Positions 27,491 through 36,502 are shown, counted from the stretch's first letter. The stretch: DNA of 61,235 nt from an uncultured Kiloniellales bacterium (GCA_947258885.1 CAMYKD010000007.1:1-61235); one strand, 5' to 3'. Numbers and translations: made by a program. Notes: a model not told the origin generated them from the sequence alone.

Positions 27491-28005
27491 CGTCGTCCCT
27501 TTCGAAACGGTCCGGCCCGGACCCCGGGCCGCCCGACCGATACCCCCGAGGGCGGCACCGGGAAAGCGTCTCCAGACCCGGTCCAGGGCGGAAAATACGG
27601 GCATTTGGGCCCCCATGCAAGCCACGCCGGACCTTTTACCCCCGGCAGCGTCAGGACGCTCCTGAACGCTCTGAACCGCCTGGGCACGCCGAAGAACCGT
27701 CCCGAGAAACCTAGGCATATGATCCGGCATCCGCAGGCGCGGCAATTACCGCCTGTCAATGGGCCGAAAGACAAAACATGGCGTCAAGCCAATTAGTTAA
27801 CTATAGAAATTCATCGTACTTGCTATATGAAGCTATTTTGTCGAATCTCCCCTCGAGGCTTTGCATCCTATGCAGCGAGGAGGACATGGGATGCCGATCG
27901 GCCGGTGCGAGATTCCGATCGTGCCGCCTTGGCCCGGCGTGGTGGGCTGGAAGGACGTTGGGGCCCCAACCTTGGCTTAACCCTGCAACGAACGATGGGT
28001 TCGCA
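27491..28005. other. Intergenic region, no gene recognised
   Basis: The 515-bp gap lies between the NDUFS4-like gene and the 3' end of the GGDEF/EAL gene. Its middle (about 27765-27860) is clearly AT-rich against the genome background and is the likeliest place for the promoter of the NDUFS4-like gene. Reading frames across it show no family similarity, and I see no inverted terminal repeats. Confidence 0.5.
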
Positions 28006-29736
28006 TCAGACGGCTATAGGCCGTTTCCACGAGGTAAGCCAACTTGCGAAATCCCGGGACGGGAGGGGCTGGCTGAACAGGAAGCCCTGCAACTCGTCGC
28101 ACCCCTTGCTGCGCAGGTAGGTCACCTGCTCTTCCAATTCCACGCCTTCGGCGATGACCTTGAGGTTGAGGCTGTGCCCCATCTTGATCACGGCTTCGGT
28201 GATCGCGGCACCGTCGGGCTCGGTGGTCAGATCCCGGACGAAGGACCGGTCGATCTTGAGGCGGTGCACGGGGAACCGTTTGAGATAGGCGAGCGACGAA
28301 TACCCGGTCCCGAAATCGTCGATCGATATCTCCACGCCGAGGTCGTGAATCAAGTGGAACTCGTCGATGACCTGCTCGGTATCCTCCATCATCATGCCTT
28401 CGGTGATCTCCAGTTCCAGCAATCGCGGATCCAGGCCGGTCTCCTGAAGGGTCCTCTTCAAGGCGGCGACGAAGTCGCTGTCCCGGAACTGACGGGCGGA
28501 AATGTTCACGGCCACCGGCAATGAGGGGAAGCCGCTGTCCTGCCAGGCCTTGGCCTGCTCGCAGGCGGCACGGAGCACCCATTCGCCCAAGTGTACCATC
28601 AGATCGCTCGACTCCGCGATCGGGATGAAGTCGCCGGGGGACACGATTCCACGCGTCGGGTGACGCCACCGGACCAGCGCTTCCGCGCCCGTGACCCGTC
28701 GGCCGTCGATGCAAAGCTTGGGCTGATAGAACAGCTCGAACTCATTGCGGACCACCGCCAGACGGAGGTCGGCTTCGAGGACCTTGGCCGCTCGGGCCGG
28801 GGCGTCCATGATCTCGTCGTAGAGGCGATAGGTTCCGCGGCCGGTGCCCTTTGCGGCCTCGAGGGCCGTGTCGGCCTTGCGGATGAGTTCGTCGGGATCC
28901 GTGTCGTCACGCGGATAGAAGGCGATCCCTATGCTCGCCCCGGTTCTCAGAAGAGAGCCCTCCAGGGTCACCGGCTTCGACAGATCGGCGAGAATTCGTG
29001 CCGCGAGGCCGCGAATAGCGTCGGGTTTTTCCAGCCCGACCATGACCACCGCGAACTCGTCACTACCCAGACGGGCTACGGTGTCGCCTTTGCGGGTGAC
29101 CTTCTCGAGCCGCCTGGCGACGTGCTTGAGCAGCGCATCGCCTATCGTATGGCCATAGTTGTCGTTGACGCTTTTGAAACCGTCGAGGTTCAAGACCATC
29201 AGCGCAACCAGGCAACCGCGTTGCGCGGCGCTGCGAAAAGCCTCCTCCAGACGCCGGTGGAACAGGTCCCGGTTCGCCAGTCCGGTCAGCCCGTCGTTCA
29301 GCGCCAACTCGCGGATCGTTTCCTCGGCCCGTCTGTGCTCGGTGAGATCGCGAACGACGGCAACCTTCATCGCTTCTCCGTCAATCGTCGCCTGGGACAG
29401 ATTGACGACCATCGGGAAGGCCGTGCCATTGCTGCGGCGACCGGTCAGCTCGTCGCCACACGCGACGCCCTCTGCCTGCCCCGGGGCGGCCTTGCCGGTC
29501 TGCCGGATTCCCGTCAAAGGCATCAGGGAGGATGCGTCCCGACCGATCAGCTCGGATGCCTTGCACCCGAAGATGGTCTCCACGGCCGCGTTCATCGCCC
29601 GGACATGCCCGTTCTGGTCGATAACGATGACCCCGTCGAACAGGCTGTCCAGCAGTGCCTGCAGCAGATCGTCCTGCTGCGGCACCTGCCCTTCAAGCCG
29701 CTCTTCGAGTTGCTCGAACAAGGATCGCGCGGACAT
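28006..29736 (-). CDS. PAS-GGDEF-EAL cyclic-di-GMP signalling protein
   Basis: The product is about 576 residues: a PAS sensor (about 25-140), a diguanylate cyclase domain (about 155-315) with site LGSDEF near residue 225, and an EAL phosphodiesterase domain (about 330-570). The EAL motif EALVRWRHP and catalytic segments such as ELEITEG and DDFGTGYSSL are intact. The cyclase motif deviates (GSDEF for GGDEF), so phosphodiesterase activity seems more certain than synthesis. No membrane helix is seen, so it is probably cytoplasmic. The ATG at 29736 has a GGGAG site; a GTG at 29787 is less likely. Two PilZ domains are encoded 5 kb away. Confidence 0.92.
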   Translation of the reverse strand: MSARSLFEQLEERLEGQVPQQDDLLQALLDSLFDGVIVIDQNGHVRAMNAAVETIFGCKASELIGRDASSLMPLTGIRQTGKAAPGQAEGVACGDELTGRRSNGTAFPMVVNLSQATIDGEAMKVAVVRDLTEHRRAEETIRELALNDGLTGLANRDLFHRRLEEAFRSAAQRGCLVALMVLNLDGFKSVNDNYGHTIGDALLKHVARRLEKVTRKGDTVARLGSDEFAVVMVGLEKPDAIRGLAARILADLSKPVTLEGSLLRTGASIGIAFYPRDDTDPDELIRKADTALEAAKGTGRGTYRLYDEIMDAPARAAKVLEADLRLAVVRNEFELFYQPKLCIDGRRVTGAEALVRWRHPTRGIVSPGDFIPIAESSDLMVHLGEWVLRAACEQAKAWQDSGFPSLPVAVNISARQFRDSDFVAALKRTLQETGLDPRLLELEITEGMMMEDTEQVIDEFHLIHDLGVEISIDDFGTGYSSLAYLKRFPVHRLKIDRSFVRDLTTEPDGAAITEAVIKMGHSLNLKVIAEGVELEEQVTYLRSKGCDELQGFLFSQPLPSRDFASWLTSWKRPIAV

Positions 29737-30097
29737 TGGTCCCGTCTCCCAGGTACTAGGCATCCACCGGCGATACGCCATCGCCACGAGATCAATATTA
29801 GCAGTTTTGGACTAATCTTAAGTAAATATACGGCGTTAAGCAGTCGTAAAGGCCTGGATTCAGCCTGAACTTGCCGCCCGTTCTGCGGCCGATCTTCGCG
29901 GCTCTCACCTGGACCTACTGCAGGGGTGCGGCCCACCTACCGCATCCCTTTCTTCTGTTCCATGCTCGAGCGCGACCCCGCGCGCTTTGCCGTCACATAG
30001 CTATCGCCGAGACCGAGGACGGCGGCGTGTCCGGGTTCGGCCCGTCGGCGGGAACGTTCACGCTGGCCGCGGCAGGCGAGAGCACGCGTCATTGAGA
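29737..30097. other. Intergenic region between the GGDEF/EAL gene and tRNA-Pro
   Basis: The 361-bp stretch has an AT-rich block (about 29790-29850) just upstream of the GGDEF/EAL start, likely holding its reverse-strand promoter. No gene, repeat or attachment-like duplication of the tRNA end is visible. Confidence 0.45.
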
Positions 30098-30174
30098 TGG
30101 TCGGGGCGAGAGGATTCGAACCTCCGGCTTCCTGCTCCCAAAGCAGGCACTCTACCAGACTGAGCTACGCCCCG
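30098..30174 (-). tRNA. tRNA-Pro (anticodon TGG)
   Basis: The reverse strand folds into a cloverleaf. The acceptor is CGGGGCG/CGCCCCG with discriminator A, the anticodon stem is CCTGC/GCAGG and the loop TTTGGGA puts TGG at 34-36. The T loop is GGTTCGAATCC. CCA is encoded at 30098-30100. It decodes CCA and, by wobble, other Pro codons. Confidence 0.96.
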
Positions 30175-30239
30175 GCACCGGGAATTCGCGGAAAATAGGG
30201 GGTTTGGTCGCACCGCGCAAGCAGCCACGGCAGGCGGCG

Positions 30240-31061
30240 TCAGTACACACCCGGGATGAACCGCCGAGTGCGCAGCTTGTAGGCCTCGTACTCGGGGAAG
30301 GCCTCGCTCAGGACGCCCTCCTCGTTGCGCGCACGTTGGATCTGGCATGCGATATGGACGGCCAACAGCAGGACCGCGAGCGGCGAGAAATTGATCACGA
30401 TGGCCCCGAGAACCGCGATCTCCTCGGCAACGTAGAGCGGATGGCGGACGAGCGCATAGACGCCGGTCGTCACCAGCTCGCGCGCCTCGGCCATGATGCT
30501 GAACGAGCGGCCGAGGAAGCTGACGGATACGACCGAGAGGATGCTGCCGGTGCAGATCAGGACCAGACCCGCGATGCTCTGCGCCAGCGCGGGCTCCGGC
30601 GCCGGGATCAGCACGACGAGCATGACCATGAAGGTCCCCGCGATGGCGGTGACCCTGGGCAGCAGGCCCTTGGCTTTGTTGACCGGTTGTCTGCGGAACA
30701 GCAGCAGGGCCACGAGGAGCGAAAGGAACATGATCTTCGAGATCGTCGCCACCAGCCAGGCATGGAACGCGGCGTCATACGCAGAGGTCTCGGGAAGGTA
30801 GAACGCCCGCGAGAGACTGTGGAATTCCAGGATCAGGAGCCAGAAGAACACCGCGGCCAACAGGGGACCGCTGAGGGCGTTATAGGCCCGGCTACCGCCG
30901 ATCCGCCGGCAGAAGCCGAAGAAATCCCCCGCGGCCCGCCCTGCAGCGGGCCCGGCTTGTTGTCCCTCCGCTGTGTCGTCCAGCGTCGAAACTGCGCCGT
31001 TGCGGCCGGGCTGCTCTGCTGTTTGATACCCCATCCTGGCCTCCCCGGTTCGGGTCGACAT
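30240..31061 (-). CDS. Isoprenylcysteine carboxyl methyltransferase-like membrane protein
   Basis: The 273-residue protein has five or six membrane helices. Its C-terminal ICMT/PEMT signature reads LVTTGVYALVRHPLYVAEE (about 207-225), followed by RARNEEGVLSEAFPEYEAYK, the S-adenosylmethionine-binding segment of this class. Bacterial members methylate lipids or small carboxylates, and substrates are mostly unknown. The start at 31061 has a GGAGAGG site. It is divergent from the soluble O-methyltransferase. Confidence 0.82.
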   Translation of the reverse strand: MSTRTGEARMGYQTAEQPGRNGAVSTLDDTAEGQQAGPAAGRAAGDFFGFCRRIGGSRAYNALSGPLLAAVFFWLLILEFHSLSRAFYLPETSAYDAAFHAWLVATISKIMFLSLLVALLLFRRQPVNKAKGLLPRVTAIAGTFMVMLVVLIPAPEPALAQSIAGLVLICTGSILSVVSVSFLGRSFSIMAEARELVTTGVYALVRHPLYVAEEIAVLGAIVINFSPLAVLLLAVHIACQIQRARNEEGVLSEAFPEYEAYKLRTRRFIPGVY

Positions 31062-31221
31062 TTGCCCGGACCTCTCCAGAGTCGAGGATAAGTTGACAAT
31101 ACTAATAGGGATTTAAACGAGGTCCGGGGACAGCCGCGCGCGGTCCGGTCCGGCACGGTTGAGTGGCTAGGCCCCCGACACCTATAGTGCGTCTCGCCAA
31201 CATGCCCTGGAGTTTCGCCGC

Positions 31222-31884
31222 ATGGCCAGCCGAACCCTGCCCCTGACCGAGCCGCTCTACGACTATCTGCTGAAGGTCTCGTTGCGCGAGCCGCCACTGC
31301 TCGCCCGGCTGCGCGAGGAGACCGAGGCACTGCCGCTGGCGGTCATGCAGATCTCGCCCGAGCAGGGCCAGTTCATGGCTTTGCTGGTCGAGCTGATCGG
31401 CGCCCGCCGCATGCTCGAGGTCGGCACCTTCACCGGCTACAGCGCGCTCTGCGTCGCGCGCGCCCTGCCCGCGGAGGGCCAAATCGTGGCCTGCGACGTC
31501 AGCGCTGAATACACCGACATCGCGCGCCGTTACTGGGCCGAGGCCGGCATCGCCGACAAGATCGACCTGCGCCTGGCGCCGGCGCTCGACACGCTGGACG
31601 CGCTGCTCGACGACGGCCAAGCGGGAACCTTCGACTTCGCCTTCATCGATGCGGACAAGGAAAACTACAACGGCTATTACGAAAGGTGTCTCGCGCTGCT
31701 CCGAAAAGGCGGGCTCGCCGCGGTCGACAACGTCCTGTGGAACGGTGCCGTGGTCGACCCGGTCAAGCAGGATTCGGACACGAAAGCCATCCGTGAGCTA
31801 AACCTCCAGTTGCATACAGACCAACGGGTCAGCCTGTCGCTCGTTCCGATCGGCGACGGCCTCACACTCGCCCGCAAGCGATAG
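31222..31884 (+). CDS. SAM-dependent O-methyltransferase (catechol/caffeoyl-CoA type)
   Basis: The 220-residue protein has the class I methyltransferase fold. The SAM motif VGTFTGYSAL (about 72-81), the acidic strand ACDVS and the metal-binding FIDADKENYNGYYE (about 140-153) place it in the divalent-metal-dependent COMT/CCoAOMT family. It would methylate catechol-type hydroxyls. The natural acceptor is unknown. It stands alone. Confidence 0.9.
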   Translation: MASRTLPLTEPLYDYLLKVSLREPPLLARLREETEALPLAVMQISPEQGQFMALLVELIGARRMLEVGTFTGYSALCVARALPAEGQIVACDVSAEYTDIARRYWAEAGIADKIDLRLAPALDTLDALLDDGQAGTFDFAFIDADKENYNGYYERCLALLRKGGLAAVDNVLWNGAVVDPVKQDSDTKAIRELNLQLHTDQRVSLSLVPIGDGLTLARKR

Positions 31885-32045
31885 AAGGAGGCTTCGCGGC
31901 ACACGCCCGGCCCGCGCTGGTCACTATACAAGGATTAAGCGAATTTTAACTTGGGTTTAAGGTGATCTTTACGCCTTCCTGCGAAACTGGATAGCTCGGT
32001 CATGGTGTTCTTGGCCATCTGGTTGTTCAACGCACGAGGCAAGCT

Positions 32046-32345
32046 ATGTGGAAGACATTATTGCTCGGCACGGCCCTGGCGGTCTTCTCGTCAGCTGCTG
32101 GAGCGCAGAGTCAAAGCCAGTGTAACACCCGCGACAGCGTGCTCTCGCTGCTCGCCAGCAAGTACAAAGAGTCCCCAGTCGCGGTCGGCGTCACCAATAC
32201 CGGCGGCCTGGTCGAAGTCCTGTCCACCGGCGACGGCAACACCTGGACGATCATCGTCACCACGCCGCAGGGCATGAGCTGCCTGGTCGCGGCCGGCGAG
32301 GGCTGGCGCGCGCTCGAACAGGATCTCGTGGAGCCCGAGGCCTAA
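32046..32345 (+). CDS. Small secreted protein (99 aa), unknown function
   Basis: The product has a clear signal peptide (about 20 residues, cleavage after AGAQ or AGA). The short mature domain has two cysteines (about 26 and 79) that could form a disulfide. The body reads as alternating strands (VAVGVTNTGGLVEVL, NTWTIIVTT), suggesting a small beta protein in the periplasm. I do not recognise a named family. It is convergent with the DUF192 gene. Confidence 0.7.
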   Translation: MWKTLLLGTALAVFSSAAGAQSQSQCNTRDSVLSLLASKYKESPVAVGVTNTGGLVEVLSTGDGNTWTIIVTTPQGMSCLVAAGEGWRALEQDLVEPEA

Positions 32346-32371
32346 GGCAAAGCGAACGCCAACACCGGGTT

Positions 32372-32866
32372 CTACGACCCGGATTCGAAAGCATCGTAGA
32401 GAACGCGGTCGCCGCGTTTTAGACCCAACCGCGCCGCGGTCCCTCCGTTCAACTCCAGAACCCCCCGCACCGGCTGGCCCGAAGAGATCGTCTTGAGCGA
32501 CAAGGGCACCGTGCGCTCGACGATCCTAGCGATCACTCCGTCGTCCGCGATGAACAGCATGTCGAGCGGGATGTACGTATTCCTCATCCACATGGACACC
32601 AAACGAACCCGACTGTAGACGAACAGCATGCCGGCGTCGGCAGCCAAGTCGCGGCGAAACATCAAGCCCTGCTGCTGCTGTTGCGGAGACGTCGCCAGCT
32701 CTATGCGGATGTCGTGGCGCGCGCCCTCGGCGGTCTCTATTATCAGCCGGTCCTGCTCGAAACTCGTCAGACCGGTTTCGCCCAGCGCCGCACGGCCCGG
32801 GACCAAGGCCGTGAGGACAACCAGCAGGAGGATCTTCAGGAGGCGCGCAACCAGCGTTGGAGTCAT
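32372..32866 (-). CDS. DUF192 family secreted protein
   Basis: The 164-residue protein has a signal peptide or anchor (LLKILLLVVLTALVPG) followed by the DUF192 domain. Family markers are QQQGLMFR, GMLFVY, MWMRNTYIPLDMLFI and the C-terminal LELNGGTAARLGLKRGDRV. The function of DUF192 is unknown. Start at 32866 by signal-peptide position; longer frames shadow the neighbouring gene. It follows the HDAC-like gene after 29 bp on the same strand. Confidence 0.9.
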   Translation of the reverse strand: MTPTLVARLLKILLLVVLTALVPGRAALGETGLTSFEQDRLIIETAEGARHDIRIELATSPQQQQQGLMFRRDLAADAGMLFVYSRVRLVSMWMRNTYIPLDMLFIADDGVIARIVERTVPLSLKTISSGQPVRGVLELNGGTAARLGLKRGDRVLYDAFESGS

Positions 32867-32895
32867 GCTGCACTCATAGCGCGCGCTTGCGCCGC

Positions 32896-34134
32896 TCACA
32901 AGCCGCCCGTCGACACGAGCACCGCGCCGGCCACGGCATGCACCTCTGGCCGGATCGGCCCCGGCCGGGGCTGATCGGCAAGCGTCGTGAACCAATGGTC
33001 CGGCGGCCTGCGCCCGCGGCTGTGCCGCCAGGTGAGGCCGCGCAGCACCGCTTCCCCGGCGGCCGGAACCCGGTCGGGAATGTCGAACCCGTTCAGCGTT
33101 CCCCAGACGCCGGCCCAGCACCGGCCCACGGACCAGGGATTGTAGCCGCCGCCGCCCAGCACGAGCAGCCGCGGCGCCATGTCCTTGGCGGCGCCTACCA
33201 CCTGCCAGAGCGCCAGGTTGGAAAGCGAGAGCCTGCTGAGCGGGTCCTCTTCGAGGGCGTCGGCGCCGCACTGCAAAACCACCGCCTCCGGCTCGAAGGC
33301 CTCGGCCAGCGGCAGGATTGCCGCATCGAGCAGAAAGGCCATCTCGCTGTCGTTGAAACCCCATGGAACCGGCAGGTTGCGCGCCATGCCCCCGGCCCGG
33401 TCCGCCGCGCTGCCGCTCACCGCCCCGCCGGCGGCCAAGGCGCTCTTCTGCCCCGCCGCCGACATGGGCCAGCGGCCGGCCTCGTGGACGGAGACCGTGA
33501 GCACCCGGCCGTCCTCGGCAAAGGCGGCCTGGACGCCGTCGCCGTGATGCGCGTCCACGTCGAGGTAGAGCACCCTCTCGAGCCCGCCGTCGAGGAGCGC
33601 GAGGATGGCCAGCACCGGATCGTTCAGGTAGCAGAACCCGCTGGCCCGGTCCGGGCGTCCGTGGTGGGTGCCGCCGGCCGGATTGTAGGCCACGCCGCCG
33701 TCGCGCACGAGCCTGGCTCCCAGGATCGACCCGCCGCAGGCGGTCGCCGGGCGTCGGAAGATTTCGGGAAAGATCGGGTTGCCGTCGCGTCCGATGTTGA
33801 AGCGCCGGCGAACGGCGGCCGGCGGGCGCTGGCTGCGCTCCGTCTCGATCAGCGCCTCGATGTAGGCGGGGTCGTGGAAGCGAGCGAGCTCGGCCGGCGT
33901 GGCCCGGGGGCTGTCGACGTAGACCTGGGCCGGCAGCCAGTCAAGGGCACGGCACAGGTCGATGCAGGTCGAGACCCGCGGTATCGCCAGGGGATGGCGC
34001 GCGCCGTAGCTGGATGTCCGGTAGATATCGCTGCCGATGAACCGCGCGGTTCCCGCCCGTTCGGGGTCAGCCGGTGGTCCGGCGCAACGCCGGCGCCGCG
34101 TCGCCGAAGATCTCTGCGATATCCCCTGGATCAT
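32896..34134 (-). CDS. Histone-deacetylase-family (acetoin utilisation-like) amidohydrolase
   Basis: The protein has the arginase/deacetylase fold. Zinc and catalytic residues are visible in PAGGTHHGRPDRASGFCYLND and YLDVDAHHGDGVQ, and the Gly-rich GGGGYN loop lies later. It should remove acetyl groups from lysine or polyamine-type amides. The conserved N terminus (ARFIGSDIY) lies about 30 residues after the only usable ATG at 34134. That ATG overlaps the PilZ gene by 68 bp, and there is no ATG, GTG or TTG between the PilZ stop and the conserved start. The true initiation site is therefore uncertain. Confidence 0.85.
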   Translation of the reverse strand: MIQGISQRSSATRRRRCAGPPADPERAGTARFIGSDIYRTSSYGARHPLAIPRVSTCIDLCRALDWLPAQVYVDSPRATPAELARFHDPAYIEALIETERSQRPPAAVRRRFNIGRDGNPIFPEIFRRPATACGGSILGARLVRDGGVAYNPAGGTHHGRPDRASGFCYLNDPVLAILALLDGGLERVLYLDVDAHHGDGVQAAFAEDGRVLTVSVHEAGRWPMSAAGQKSALAAGGAVSGSAADRAGGMARNLPVPWGFNDSEMAFLLDAAILPLAEAFEPEAVVLQCGADALEEDPLSRLSLSNLALWQVVGAAKDMAPRLLVLGGGGYNPWSVGRCWAGVWGTLNGFDIPDRVPAAGEAVLRGLTWRHSRGRRPPDHWFTTLADQPRPGPIRPEVHAVAGAVLVSTGGL

Positions 34135-34708
34135 CGCGAAACCTTATGCCAAGAAAATCCTCATACCGCCAGAGCACGTCGCCTGGAAATACGCCGAAGC
34201 GATCGATCCTGAGGCTGACCACGGAGGCCGGCTCGAACGGTTCCAGGAGGCGAATCTTCACTCCCCGGGCCGAAATGTTCAGGATGCGGCAATCGGCCGA
34301 CCGGCCGTTGGTGCTGATCTGGCCCGACCACAGGACCGAGGACCGTGGATAATGCCTCTGCTCCTTGTTGGTCTCGGGATTTTCTAGGACGTCCCCGACA
34401 AATCGGGCCGTCTGGTCGGGATCGCAGACAAACTCCATGCCCAGGTGCTGACCGTTCTGCCACGCCACCCGCCCGGGCAAACTGCCATGGGGCTCGACCG
34501 TAAGGAGTAACTCTGCGCCCGGATCCAGCGGTGTCCGGAAGCGGAGCTTCGCGCCACCAACCGAGATGTCGAGAACCTCGCAATCCCAGCTATGCCCTCT
34601 TGCGACCAGCTTGGCCGAGCAAAAGACTGCTGTCCGCGGTTCTTTATGCCGCTCCGGCAATTCGTCAGTGCCGCCCGTCTTGCCGGTTGCTGCGCCACCA
34701 TCACCCAT
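34067..34708 (-). CDS. Tandem PilZ-domain protein
   Basis: The 213-residue protein holds two PilZ-like domains. The first has RHKEPR and DISVGGAKL; the second has RHYPR, a true R-x3-R motif, and NISARGVKI, in which Asn replaces the usual Asp of the D-x-S-x2-G motif. PilZ domains bind cyclic-di-GMP. The second copy keeps the Arg motif best, while the first keeps the D-x-S-x2-G motif. It is probably a cytoplasmic effector. The 3' end overlaps the HDAC-like frame. Confidence 0.85.
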   Translation of the reverse strand: MGDGGAATGKTGGTDELPERHKEPRTAVFCSAKLVARGHSWDCEVLDISVGGAKLRFRTPLDPGAELLLTVEPHGSLPGRVAWQNGQHLGMEFVCDPDQTARFVGDVLENPETNKEQRHYPRSSVLWSGQISTNGRSADCRILNISARGVKIRLLEPFEPASVVSLRIDRFGVFPGDVLWRYEDFLGIRFRDDPGDIAEIFGDAAPALRRTTG

Positions 34709-34946
34709 TTTCGATCGGAGTCCTCGCGGTTTGAGGTCATCCTCGACCCCGTTGGCGAAACACGTCCAGACTCTTAGCAGAAGACAACAAACTATGTGTA
34801 AAGATTAGGCATAAAAGACTAATTATTCGCTCGCAGCACCGATCGCCGACGCTCTGGTTCCGCGGCTGCCTTGCTGTGCTACGGTGAAGACCTGAACGCG
34901 TCCTGGGACCCGATTCGCCCAGGACAGGTGTAGCAAGGGTGACACG

Positions 34947-35723
34947 CTGTCCGAGACCCCGATACCACCGACGAGCGGTGATCCCGCCCCATCTCTCCAC
35001 GTCCACGCTGCCGGCTTGGCGTTCGAGGACCGAGTGCTGTTCGAGAAACTCGATCTCGAGCTTCCGGGCGGACTGATCACCTGTCTGCTCGGTCCTTCTG
35101 GCGTGGGAAAGACCAGCTTGCTGCGCCTGATCGCCGGCCTGGCTCACGGTGCCAAGGGCAGTGTCGCCGATCACCGGGCCACGCCGGTCGCCGGCCGCAT
35201 CGCCTATATGGCCCAGCAGGACCTGCTTCTGCCGTGGTGCTCGGTTCTGAACAACGTCCTGCTGGGTGCGCGCCTGCGTGGCGAAGCGACGACCGGTGCG
35301 ATCGAGGCGCGCGCCCGGGAGCTCCTGGCGCGCGTCCGGCTCGCCGACAGCGCATTGGCCCGTCCGGCGCAGCTGTCCGGCGGCATGCGCCAGCGCGCGG
35401 CCTTGGCGCGGACCCTGATGGAGCAGCGTCCGATCGTCCTGATGGACGAACCCTTCTCGGGCCTCGACGCCATCACGCGCTACGAAATTCAGGCCCTTGC
35501 CGCCAGACTGCTGGCCGGCCGCACGGTGCTGCTGGTCACCCACGACCCGCTCGAGGCGCTGCGCCTCGGCCACCGGGTCCAGGTCATGTCGGGCCGGCCG
35601 GCGAGGCTCGACGCGGCGCTCGAGCCGCCCGGCGAACCGCCGCGCGACCCGGCCGACCCCGCACTGCTGACCCATCAGGCAGAGCTGCTGAAGCGCCTGG
35701 CGCAGGCCCGGGAGGCACCGTGA
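34947..35723 (+). CDS. ABC transporter ATP-binding protein (ThiZ/SsuB-type), possible CTG start
   Basis: The ATPase has Walker A GPSGVGKTS, signature LSGGMRQR and Walker B VLMDEPFSGLD. The family's first strand (LHVHAAGLAFEDRVLFEKLDLEL) begins well before the first standard start, a TTG at 35016. The frame is open upstream, and a CTG at 34947 with AAGGG 8-12 bp ahead would give a normal 258-residue protein. The 3' end overlaps the permease start (GTGA). It resembles the ATPase of putative hydroxymethylpyrimidine (ThiXYZ) importers, but taurine or sulfonate-type systems are close relatives. Confidence 0.85.
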   Translation: MSETPIPPTSGDPAPSLHVHAAGLAFEDRVLFEKLDLELPGGLITCLLGPSGVGKTSLLRLIAGLAHGAKGSVADHRATPVAGRIAYMAQQDLLLPWCSVLNNVLLGARLRGEATTGAIEARARELLARVRLADSALARPAQLSGGMRQRAALARTLMEQRPIVLMDEPFSGLDAITRYEIQALAARLLAGRTVLLVTHDPLEALRLGHRVQVMSGRPARLDAALEPPGEPPRDPADPALLTHQAELLKRLAQAREAP

Positions 35724-36475
35724 GCCTGCTCCGCCCGGTGATCATCCTGCTGGCCCTCGCCGGCCTATGGCAGGCGGTGGTCTGGATCAGCGACGCTCCG
35801 GCATACATTCTGCCGGGGCCGGCCCGGGTGGCCGCCATGCTGGCCGCGCGCTGGCCGGAGCTGTTGGAGCACGGGGCCCTCACCCTTGCGGAGATTGTAC
35901 TCGGCCTGGTCCTGGGAACCCTGCTCGGCACTACAAGCGCCTTGATCATCGCCTGGTTCCGTCCGGCCCGGCATTGGCTGATGCCGGTCCTGGTGGTCAG
36001 CCAGGCCATTCCGGTCTTCGCCCTGGCGCCGATCCTGGTGCTGTGGCTGGGCTACGGCATGGCCTCGAAGGTCGCCATGGCGACCCTGATCATCTACTTC
36101 CCGGTGACCGCCGCCTTTTTCGACGGGCTGCGCCGGACCGAACCCGGCTGGCTCGACCTGGCGCGGACCATGGGCGGCTCGCGCTCGAGCATCCTCCGCC
36201 ACATCCGGATACCCGCGGCCCTGCCCGCGCTAACCTCGGGTCTCAGGGTCGCCACCGCGGTCGCCCCGATCGGGGCGGTGGTCGGCGAGTGGGTCGGCAG
36301 CAGCGGCGGTCTGGGCTATCTCATGCTGCAGGCCAACGCACGCATGCAGATCGACCTGATGTTCGCTGCCCTTTTCGTCCTCGGTGTCTTCGCGGTGGGC
36401 CTCTATTACGCGGTCGACTGGGCGCTGCGCCGGGCCCTGCCCTGGCAGGCCGACGACGCGGGACCGACCGATTGA
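35720..36475 (+). CDS. ABC transporter permease (ThiX/SsuC-type)
   Basis: The 251-residue permease has six membrane helices and the EAA loop LARTMGGSRSSILRHIRIPAA (about 152-172). Its C-terminal half (APIGAVVGEWVGSSGGLGYL and ANARMQIDLMFAALF) resembles permeases annotated as hydroxymethylpyrimidine transporters in alphaproteobacteria, to my recollection. The GTG at 35720 overlaps the ATPase stop by 4 bp. No binding protein is encoded next to it and no thiamine riboswitch was found upstream, so the substrate stays open. Confidence 0.85.
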   Translation: MSLLRPVIILLALAGLWQAVVWISDAPAYILPGPARVAAMLAARWPELLEHGALTLAEIVLGLVLGTLLGTTSALIIAWFRPARHWLMPVLVVSQAIPVFALAPILVLWLGYGMASKVAMATLIIYFPVTAAFFDGLRRTEPGWLDLARTMGGSRSSILRHIRIPAALPALTSGLRVATAVAPIGAVVGEWVGSSGGLGYLMLQANARMQIDLMFAALFVLGVFAVGLYYAVDWALRRALPWQADDAGPTD

Positions 36476-36480
36476 GACCC

Positions 36481-36502
36481 TGCCGCGGTGTTGCCGCGGT
36501 GT
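36481..36502 (+). repeat. Tandem duplication of an 11-bp unit
   Basis: TGCCGCGGTGT occurs twice without interruption (36481-36491 and 36492-36502), just after the permease stop and ahead of the Mrp-like operon. It may be a replication-slippage product. Confidence 0.8.

Noticed and set aside
27765-27860. AT-rich patch considered as an insertion-sequence remnant
   Set aside because: There are no inverted ends, target duplication or transposase fragments; it is better explained as a promoter region.
34800-34946. Thiamine riboswitch upstream of the ThiXZ-like pair
   Set aside because: The conserved CUGAGA and the matching P2/P4 segments of the TPP aptamer are absent.
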